A DNA stretch of 64,000 nt. Source: an uncultured Verrucomicrobiales bacterium. GTDB taxonomy: Bacteria; Verrucomicrobiota; Verrucomicrobiia; Verrucomicrobiales; Akkermansiaceae. The translations under genes were made by a program, and so were the position numbers. The notes below the pieces were generated by a model that was not told where the DNA came from, searched no databases, and was given only the letters and a program-made list of their open reading frames with translations. Shown piece by piece: positions 58,340-64,000 of this stretch. How positions within the stretch are numbered: position 1 is the stretch's first letter; every line of letters starts with the position of its first letter. Location of the stretch: contig CASICJ010000008.1 in NCBI GenBank assembly GCA_949373085.1, positions 1 through 64,000 on the forward strand. The letters are read 5' to 3'.

Positions 58340-58434
58340 TGAAACGCCACGACTTCCTGACCTTGGCCGGAGCCTACCCAACAAGGGGACAGCTTACTGA
58401 GGCGGCTCCTGAGAGATTTTTTGAGGCAGGATGA
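58339..58434 (+). pseudogene. N-terminal stub of a Tat-exported protein
   Basis: ATG 58339 overlaps the preceding stop (TAATG). It reads MKRHDFLTLAGAYPTRGQLT and ends at TGA 58434 after 31 codons. KRxDFLTLAGA is a normal start for exported oxidoreductases or DUF1501/DUF1552 proteins, so a coupled gene seems to have been lost by deletion, leaving its first codons. Confidence 0.4.
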
Positions 58435-58502
58435 AAAGCAAGAATGATAACTAATGAATCTTCGAGATTGAATTATCTCATTTAGCGGTCACTCTCAAGG
58501 GT

Positions 58503-59681
58503 ATGATTGGAACTCCTTTTACCTCTTCAGCAAAAAAAATTATGCTTTGTGGCAGCGGAGAACTGGGTAAAGAAGTTGTCATTGAACTTCAGCGCTATGG
58601 TATCGAAGTCATAGCCTGTGATTCCTACGAGAATGCTCCGGCCATGCAAGTTGCTGACCGCTCACACGTCTTTTCGATGCTGGATAGTAATGAGCTTCGT
58701 CGCGTTATTGAACTGGAAAAACCAGACCTTGTTGTTCCTGAAGTTGAAGCCATCGCTACCGATACTCTGGCTGAAATCGAATCCGAAGGAAAAGCAACGA
58801 TAATTCCGACGGCACGAGCAACTCAACTCACCATGAATCGCGAAGGTATTCGTCGCATGGCGGTGGAGGAACTCGGATGCAAGACATCTCCCTACGCCTT
58901 CGCAGCCACCGAAAAAGACTATATGGCAGCTATTGAGAAGATTGGCCTCCCTTGTGTTGTGAAGCCGATTATGTCATCATCAGGGAAAGGTCAAAGCACC
59001 GTAAAAAATCAAGATGACGTGATGGCGTCTTGGAAATACGCTCAAGAAGGAGGGCGTGCAGGCGCCGGAAAAGTGATTGTCGAAGGATTTGTTGAGTTTG
59101 ATTACGAGATCACACTCCTTACGATTCGGCACGTGGGAGGTACCTCGTTTTGTTCTCCTGTTGGACATATCCAGGTTGATGGTGATTACCGTGAATCTTG
59201 GCAACCCGCTCCGATGTCCGCTTCTGCTCTGGAAAGCGCCCAAGAAATGGCAGCAGCGGTTACCCAAAACCTTGGAGGCTATGGCCTCTTTGGTGTCGAA
59301 ATGTTTGTCAAAAATGACGAAGTTATTTTCTCCGAAGTATCGCCGCGTCCTCACGACACAGGTATGGTGACTATGATCTCTCAGGATTTGAGCCAGTTTG
59401 CACTGCATGCCCGTGCGATTCTTGGTCTACCTATCACCAACATCAAGCAGCATGGCCCCAGCGCCTCTTGCGCACTTGTTGTAGAGGGACATTCAGAAAA
59501 TGTTCGTTTTGATAATATCTCCACTGCACTCGCTCAGCCTGACACCCAACTCCGCCTCTTTGGCAAACCCAAGGTTGCAGGAAAACGCCGCATGGCTGTG
59601 GCTCTCGCTCGTGGACCAGATGTGGAAGTTGCCAGGGCCACAGCCCGTAAGGTAACCGAGGAAATCGTCGTGATTCTTTAA
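58503..59681 (+). CDS. purT: Formate-dependent phosphoribosylglycinamide formyltransferase
   Basis: 392 aa, the usual PurT length. ATP-grasp enzyme that makes formyl-GAR from GAR, formate and ATP in purine synthesis. Visible: [59 protein letters not shown] (ATP loop), [34 protein letters not shown] then DTGMVT (Mg and ATP site). Cytosolic, intact, no operon partner. Start ATG 58503 with AAGGGT just upstream. Confidence 0.95.
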   Translation: MIGTPFTSSAKKIMLCGSGELGKEVVIELQRYGIEVIACDSYENAPAMQVADRSHVFSMLDSNELRRVIELEKPDLVVPEVEAIATDTLAEIESEGKATIIPTARATQLTMNREGIRRMAVEELGCKTSPYAFAATEKDYMAAIEKIGLPCVVKPIMSSSGKGQSTVKNQDDVMASWKYAQEGGRAGAGKVIVEGFVEFDYEITLLTIRHVGGTSFCSPVGHIQVDGDYRESWQPAPMSASALESAQEMAAAVTQNLGGYGLFGVEMFVKNDEVIFSEVSPRPHDTGMVTMISQDLSQFALHARAILGLPITNIKQHGPSASCALVVEGHSENVRFDNISTALAQPDTQLRLFGKPKVAGKRRMAVALARGPDVEVARATARKVTEEIVVIL

Positions 59682-59732
59682 GGTAGAGTGGAAGGATCAG
59701 CAGCCGCAACTCACCCCCTTACTCCGCACCCG

Positions 59733-59788
59733 CTCCGGCCCCAAGGCGACACTAAGACCCTCCCGCTAAAAGCAAATTGCTCGTAATT
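59733..59788 (+). repeat. Dispersed intergenic repeat, copy J
   Basis: CTCCGGCCCCAAGGCGACAC, then CCTCCCGCTAAAAGCAAATT and CGTAATTCA. Lies 50 bp after purT and before a convergent gene fragment, so it is not followed by a plus-strand start here. Confidence 0.6.
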
Positions 59789-59864
59789 CATGCAATTTGA
59801 ATTATTCGTAGCTTCGCTTAATTGGCATGGGGAAACTTGGGTCCTATCCTCAGCAATATCTCTT

Positions 59865-60393
59865 CTAGTGAAGTGAAGTCGTTATTTGATGTAGGACACC
59901 GTCGATTCTTAGCCGCATGTCTACGTCTTCATTGTAATTTTCTAGATGGATGTCTGTGGCTCTTCTTTGAAGTGAGATACTCAATATGTCTTGAAGAATG
60001 AGGTTTGGACTACGGTCTTTAGAAAAGTCAATCTCTGATGAGCTACTCAACTGGAGATTAGGGCCTGCGTTTGAGTCGACTTCAATATTATAGATCAGAG
60101 AGAGTGCCTTCCTGATTTCATAATCATTAAATTGAACGGGCTCAATTTTTTCTCCGATAATTTCCTGTGCTTTGGCTATGAGGTCTTGGTCTTCTATATC
60201 AAGGACACCTACTCTTATTTTTTTTCGTGTCGTTGGAGGACGGATCATCGAGTAACGCAATTTGATTCGAAGTGCAAAACTCCTCAGGTAAAAATGATGC
60301 GAGAGACGGGCTAATTTCAAAGAGTGATAGTTCGCTGAACTCAGAGGCGTTATCTTTATTTGTAGTCATAAAAAGATCTAATTGATCCTTCAA
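59865..60393 (-). pseudogene. GspE/PilB-type ATPase, N-terminal fragment with one frameshift
   Basis: Restoring one extra A in the A-run near 60222 gives 175 residues: an MshEN-like N-domain (PEEFCTSNQIALL ... KKIRVGVLDIEDQDLIAKAQ) and the start of the secretion ATPase core (QDILSISLQRRATDIHLENY, MRLRIDGVLHQI). The frame then stops, whereas intact GspE/PilB continues for some 350 residues with Walker A, Asp and His boxes and Walker B. None of these is present downstream. Probably a decayed relic of a type II secretion or type IV pilus gene. Confidence 0.65.
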
Positions 60394-60480
60394 TATTCAA
60401 ACCCAATTTCGAGATTCTCACTATTATAAACCTTAATTCTTTTTGTAAAAGACCTTGTCAGCGGGATACCCAACCCAATC

Positions 60481-60523
60481 CGTTCCGGTCGAAATACAAC
60501 TTCAAAGCCAAACTACTTCTTAT
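60481..60523 (+). repeat. Dispersed intergenic repeat, copy K
   Basis: CGTTCCGGTCGAAATACAAC then TTCAAAGCCAAACTACTTCT. Matches the 5' half and a diverged 3' half of the family. Confidence 0.45.
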
Positions 60524-60673
60524 GACACAAAGCCAGCCTCTAGCACGCATGAAAAACTAGGATATGTTCTCTTCCCTGTGTTATAAACACCTACTCAAAT
60601 TGTAATACCTCGCGGCGGTTCACTTCGACATAATCACAGATAAATATAAAAGCACCCCTCAAAGATCAGCTAC

Positions 60674-60722
60674 GGCCTAAATGTAAATTCACAACCTTCC
60701 CGCCAAAAAAAGCTTATTAACG
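60674..60722 (+). repeat. Dispersed intergenic repeat, copy L
   Basis: GGCCTAAATGTAAATTCACA then ACCTTCCCGCCAAAAAAAGC. The block CAACCTTCCCGCCAAAA is identical to consensus. 34 bp before the next ATG. Confidence 0.55.
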
Positions 60723-60756
60723 AGACAAGAGCTCTTTAGACTAACTCCCGTATCTA

Positions 60757-62142
60757 ATGAAACGTTCCGCAAAGATAATCTGCATTTTTTCTCTGATCAT
60801 TCTTATTCCTTTAGGAATTCAGAAACTCATTCAATATCAACAACTTCCTGATTCAATTACCATTGCTACCGGAAGAGAGGGTGGCCGTTATCTTGAAATA
60901 GCGAAGGCTCTAGGGGGGAGAGTTGAGCAGGATTACGGAGTAAAAGTTAAGTATGTTGAGTCTGCCGGTTCGATTGAAAATATAAGATCAATTAATTCAG
61001 GAGAAGTTCAGTTTGCGCTTTTTCAATCTAACGCAATTAAAAGTCTTACTAAGTATCCGGATGTGAGAACGGTTGCTAATGTTTTCCCCGAGGTGATGAT
61101 TGCACATGTTCGGAAGGGCCTTGGATTTAATCCGTTTTTAGAAGGGGCTGTTGACGGAAAACTGATTAATGTTTCGATGGGTGAAAAAGATTCAGGGAAT
61201 GCAGTGACTAGTCATGCGATTCTCGAATTTTATGAAGGGTCCCAGACTAGAATGAAACCGCATTACCTCAGTTACGAGCAAACGAAACAAAAGATGAAAG
61301 ATGGGAGCATTGATTTAGCTCTAATTACTACTGAAAAAAACGCTTCGATTCAGCAGGAAATGACGAATAAGGAAGAGACCACTATAAAGGGACTCCCTTT
61401 GGTGAAATCCCTTTTGGATCAAAATCCTGAATTTGATAGTTACTCAATTCCAGCAGGATTTTATGGGGTTCACCCTAAAGTTCTTCCGGCACAGAACATT
61501 GCGACGGTTGCGGTCAACGCCCAGCTCATTTGCAATAAGAATGTCAGCCCATCAATGGCAACATTAATGACCGAGATTTTAATGGATCCAGAATTCATTT
61601 CGAGTCAAGGCCTCACAGATTTGCGTCTGAGAGGAAATGAATATGCAATCTCTGAGGGCGCGATCCCAACGCATGAGGGGGCACTTCATTTTTTTGAACC
61701 AGAGTTAAAGCCCCCCCTTAATCCCGATTTCGTAGAGGCGACTGAGGGCATGAGATCCTTTTTGGTCTCTATTATTATTGCCTTTTACTTTATTTTCCGA
61801 TGGGGCAGGAAACGCAAACAGATAAGATCTGGTCATCATCTAGATCTTTATTTGCACCAATTATTAAATATAGAAAACGACCAAATCAAGCTCGATGAAG
61901 GGGGCGCTAGTGAAGATGAGATTCTCAAACTGGAGCGCCTTCTCGATGAAGTGACGAAGTTGCGGCAGGAAGCTTTATCGTCTTTTAGTGCAAATGATTT
62001 TAACGAGGATTCAGGATTCGAATGCTTTATTTTAATGTCTAATTCTCTTACTGAGAAAATTAACGCTAAACTAACCCGACAAAGGCTGTGTAAGCAAATC
62101 GCATTGATCGGAGATTGTATTGTTTCTAGAGAAAATGATTAA
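60757..62142 (+). CDS. Membrane-anchored TAXI-family solute-binding receptor
   Basis: 461 aa. N-terminal signal anchor (CIFSLIILIPLGI). The TAXI-type periplasmic binding domain spans about 30-320: SITIATGREGGRYLEIAKAL (family hallmark TG-x-x-x-G), VESAGSIENIRSINSGEVQF, ALFQSN. Unusually, a membrane helix at about 327-343 (SFLVSIIIAFYFIFRWG) is followed by a 115-residue cytosolic, charged, helical tail (DEILKLERLLDEVTKLRQEA). Ordinary TAXI proteins of TRAP transporters are soluble and end before this. No TRAP permease gene is adjacent, so this may be a sensor-type receptor. Confidence 0.75.
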   Translation: MKRSAKIICIFSLIILIPLGIQKLIQYQQLPDSITIATGREGGRYLEIAKALGGRVEQDYGVKVKYVESAGSIENIRSINSGEVQFALFQSNAIKSLTKYPDVRTVANVFPEVMIAHVRKGLGFNPFLEGAVDGKLINVSMGEKDSGNAVTSHAILEFYEGSQTRMKPHYLSYEQTKQKMKDGSIDLALITTEKNASIQQEMTNKEETTIKGLPLVKSLLDQNPEFDSYSIPAGFYGVHPKVLPAQNIATVAVNAQLICNKNVSPSMATLMTEILMDPEFISSQGLTDLRLRGNEYAISEGAIPTHEGALHFFEPELKPPLNPDFVEATEGMRSFLVSIIIAFYFIFRWGRKRKQIRSGHHLDLYLHQLLNIENDQIKLDEGGASEDEILKLERLLDEVTKLRQEALSSFSANDFNEDSGFECFILMSNSLTEKINAKLTRQRLCKQIALIGDCIVSREND

Positions 62143-62203
62143 ACCGTCCTTTTTTTAGGCTACCGCTAAGCAGTCAATTAATTGGATCAAAAAATGAAAA
62201 TAT

Positions 62204-62434
62204 ATGAATAAGACAGATTTTATTGATGCGGTTAATACCGTCAAAGGTAACAGACTAATGTCTGCAGAAACTGAAACTTCGTTGGCGCCCTTTAAGGAGT
62301 TTCCAATACCTTTTGATTTGGAATTTATTTCCTCCACCAAGACCTTTGGCGCTCAGGGCGGAGCAGTATATAGCGGCGGCTATAGTGTCATCTGTTGTAT
62401 CAAGAATGAAGACTTAGAATTACAGGTCCTGATC
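62204..62434 (+). pseudogene. Unrecognised gene truncated by IS copy 2
   Basis: About 77 residues from ATG 62204; the stop (TGA 62435-62437) is supplied by the IS end. The sequence (NKTDFIDAVNTVKGNRLMSA ... GAQGGAVYSGGYSVICC) matches no family I know. It starts 61 bp after the TAXI gene on the same strand, so may have been its operon partner. The 3' remainder is not found on the other side of the IS. Confidence 0.45.
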
Positions 62435-63625
62435 TGACCTCCAAAAACTGGACCATTTGAGATGTTAGGTTTGGGTTCGTAGAACCTAAACTAAGACATG
62501 AAAAAGAAGAGACATCAGACCGAGGAAATCATCCGAATCATCCGCAAGGCCGACGGTGGTCAGACCGTCGAAGAGGTCTGCCGTGAAGAGAATATCTGCG
62601 TGCAGACCTTTTATCGATGGAGACGAAAATATGGTCGAATGGAGATGGCTGACGCCAAACGCTTCAAGGAACTCGTGAACGAAAATGGGGAACTCAAAAA
62701 GATGCTCGCCGACGAGCTGCTCAAAAACCGTGTGTTGGAAGAGAGCTTGAAAAAAAAGTGGTAAGCGCCTCCGCTAAGAAGCGGTTAGTGTCCTCGGTTG
62801 TTGAATCAGGTCTCTGCTCGGTGCGTCGTGCGTGCCGTTACCTGAGTTTGTCACGTTCGAGCTGGCACTACCGTGAGCGTGGAGGCGATGGGAAAAAGAA
62901 ACTGATTGAGCGCATCATCGCTTTGAGTCGGAAGTATCCCCGCTATGGATATCGTCGAATCAGAGCGCTGTTGATGCGTGAAGGATGGAAGGTTGGCCGA
63001 AAGCTCGTTCAGCAAGTCAGGAGACTGGAAGGGCTGGGAATCAAAGGCAAGAAGCCTCGTAGAAGACGAGGAGGAACTTCAACAGCACTCCCAACCAAAG
63101 CAGGCTCTGTGAATGAGGTCTGGAGCTGGGATTTTGTGCACACCCGCACTGAGAATGGAGTTCCTTTGAAGCTCTTGACCCTCATCGATGAATATACCCG
63201 TCAATGCCTGACCATCCGAGCGCAACGAAGGCTCCGAAGTGGTGATATCCTCAATGCATTAAGTGAAGTAATGAGTGAGCGTGGTGTGCCCCAATGCATC
63301 CGGAGTGATAATGGATCCGAGTTCATCGCGAAAGAGGTTCAAAGTTGGTTTAAGGATCTGGGAATTAGGTCGCTCTATATTGATCCAGGAAGCCCCTGGC
63401 AAAATGGTCATGTGGAGAGTTTTCACAATCGATTGCGAGATGAATGCCTGAACCAGGAAGATTTTTTGAGCGTCCTGGAGGCTCAAATCGTCATTGAAGA
63501 ATGGCGCCTTCTTTACAATCGAGTGCATCCACACAGCAAATTAGGCTTCCAGAGTCCTAATCAATTTGCCATGAACCATCCAAGGCCTGAGCCTAACATT
63601 CAAAGTGGTCCAGAAATGGTGACCT
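62435..63625 (+). mobile_element. IS3-family (IS407-type) insertion sequence, copy 2
   Basis: 1191 bp, plus orientation, hence inverted relative to copy 1 about 11 kb away. Identical termini and length. GATC on both sides (62431-62434, 63626-63629). The left flank is an unknown truncated ORF; the right flank is the 3' half of a cytochrome c gene. Confidence 0.88.
62498..62764 (+). CDS. IS3-family transposase OrfA, copy 2
   Basis: 88 aa. Same as copy 1 except for a few residues (KADGGQTVEEV versus KADSGQTVEDV; LADEL versus LADEM). Slippery A-AAA-AAG at 62752-62758, followed by TGG TAA, for -1 frameshifting into orfB. Confidence 0.9.
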   Translation: MKKKRHQTEEIIRIIRKADGGQTVEEVCREENICVQTFYRWRRKYGRMEMADAKRFKELVNENGELKKMLADELLKNRVLEESLKKKW

Positions 63626-63627
63626 GA
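62758..63627 (+). CDS. IS3-family transposase OrfB, copy 2
   Basis: 289 aa, DDE motif intact (SWDF, SDNGSEF, HVESFHNRLRDE). Differs from copy 1 at four visible sites (GIKG, ILNAL, RSLY, SPNQF). The nominal GTG start lies in the frameshift region, so translation is probably as an OrfAB fusion. The stop codon TGA uses the first two bases of the flanking GATC. Confidence 0.92.
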   Translation: MVSASAKKRLVSSVVESGLCSVRRACRYLSLSRSSWHYRERGGDGKKKLIERIIALSRKYPRYGYRRIRALLMREGWKVGRKLVQQVRRLEGLGIKGKKPRRRRGGTSTALPTKAGSVNEVWSWDFVHTRTENGVPLKLLTLIDEYTRQCLTIRAQRRLRSGDILNALSEVMSERGVPQCIRSDNGSEFIAKEVQSWFKDLGIRSLYIDPGSPWQNGHVESFHNRLRDECLNQEDFLSVLEAQIVIEEWRLLYNRVHPHSKLGFQSPNQFAMNHPRPEPNIQSGPEMVT

Positions 63628-63630
63628 TCA

Positions 63631-63939
63631 GGACTACCCGGCGCTTTTCCACCGCTTGCAGGGTCGAAGCGCCTTCTAGGCGATTCGGAATTACCTATCA
63701 AAATCATCCTAAAAGGGCTGCAGGGAGAGCTCCAGGCTGGTGGGGAAAAGTTTAACGGAGTCATGCCCGGGCACGGATTACTTTTAAAGGACGAAGAGAT
63801 CGCCGATGTGCTCAACTATGCAAGAACCGCATGGACCAATCAATCTCCAGAGATTGACATAGCAAAAGTAAAAGAAGTTCGAGCTTCAATCGCTTACCGC
63901 AAAAAACCTTGGACAATAGAAGAGCTAAAAATCAAATAG
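63631..63939 (+). pseudogene. C-terminal cytochrome c domain, 5' part missing
   Basis: 102 codons of open frame up to TAG 63937-63939: GLPGAFPPLAGSKRLLGDSE, IILKGLQGEL, NGVMPGHGLLLKDEEIADVL then NYARTAW, and a PWTIEEL tail. This is the part of a class I cytochrome c after the heme CxxCH, with the Met ligand in GVMPGH. The CxxCH half should lie upstream but is replaced by the IS, and it is not present in the sequence left of the IS in any frame. Confidence 0.7.
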
Positions 63940-63948
63940 TAACCCTCC

Positions 63949-64000
63949 ATGAGACCTTTGACTAAAATTCCTGATGCTCTAGAACTCTATATTAACGGCT
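63949..64000 (+). CDS. Start of an unidentified gene (partial)
   Basis: ATG 63949 opens a frame (MRPLTKIPDALELYINGx) to the window edge, nine bases after the cytochrome c stop and preceded by ACCCTCC. Too short to identify; likely the next gene of the same transcript. Confidence 0.35.
   Translation, partial: MRPLTKIPDALELYING

Larger units (their letters stand above)
60394..60756. other. Intergenic region with two repeat copies
   Basis: 363 bp between the ATPase fragment and the TAXI gene. Holds repeat copies at 60481-60523 and 60674-60722. No coding frame or RNA recognised. Confidence 0.55.

Noticed and set aside
50675-63625. Simple inversion between the two inverted IS copies
   Set aside because: Re-joining the flanks as such an inversion would (outer left with inner right and so on) restores no open gene, so a single inversion does not explain the mismatched flanks.
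1-64000. CRISPR arrays, tRNA or rRNA genes, prophage
   Set aside because: I looked for regular direct repeats, tRNA T-arm patterns and phage structural genes on both strands and found none.

Overview
The window looks like a chromosomal segment of a Verrucomicrobiota bacterium (a planctomycete is the main alternative). The grounds are the gene content: two PSCyt1/DUF1592-type plus DUF1552 modules, two formylglycine-type sulfatases, two Tat-exported Gfo/Idh/MocA oxidoreductases, DUF1080, GH75 chitosanase, SGNH and PHB-depolymerase-like esterases, beta-helix and beta-propeller secreted proteins, and two secreted proteins ending in the '...FFRL'-type domain common in Verrucomicrobiota. No rRNA, tRNA, CRISPR array or phage module was seen.

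Layout. 1-4.1 kb: end of an HtrA-like protease, a membrane-anchored chitosanase, selD (itself a predicted selenoprotein) and a sulfatase. 4.1-9.5 kb (minus): a tightly packed operon in the order HemN-like radical SAM, chorismate-lyase-like, halogenase-like flavoenzyme, GT4 glycosyltransferase, YbgC-type thioesterase, then a small EamA-type membrane protein. This resembles a pathway for an aryl metabolite. 9.6-16.9 kb: two-component system, RhlE helicase, FtsX-like ABC exporter divergent from tesA. 17-48 kb: a long run of secreted polysaccharide-degradation and surface-cytochrome genes, interleaved with TPM/DUF502 membrane proteins, an SMP-30 lipoprotein, a PhyH dioxygenase plus BCCT transporter, and a beta-lactamase-fold hydrolase. 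49-52 kb: SGNH hydrolase and a DUF1080 gene cut by IS copy 1. 52-60 kb: TolB-like, propeller and beta-helix proteins, a possible C25-like peptidase, purT. 60-64 kb: a type II secretion/pilus ATPase fragment, a membrane-anchored TAXI receptor, IS copy 2, and the 3' end of a cytochrome c gene.

Two features run through the whole window. First, twelve genes carry 27 single-base frameshifts, 24 of them +1 and mostly in short homopolymers. Correcting them restores full-length, frame-consistent proteins, so sequencing or assembly error is more likely than decay. I annotate the restored genes. Second, a degenerate intergenic repeat of about 55 bp recurs at least a dozen times, always in the same orientation and often ending just before a start codon. 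I do not recognise it as any known element.

The two IS3-family (IS407-type) copies are inverted, 1191 bp each, and both are flanked by GATC. The flanks of copy 2 do not belong to one gene, which points to IS-associated rearrangement.
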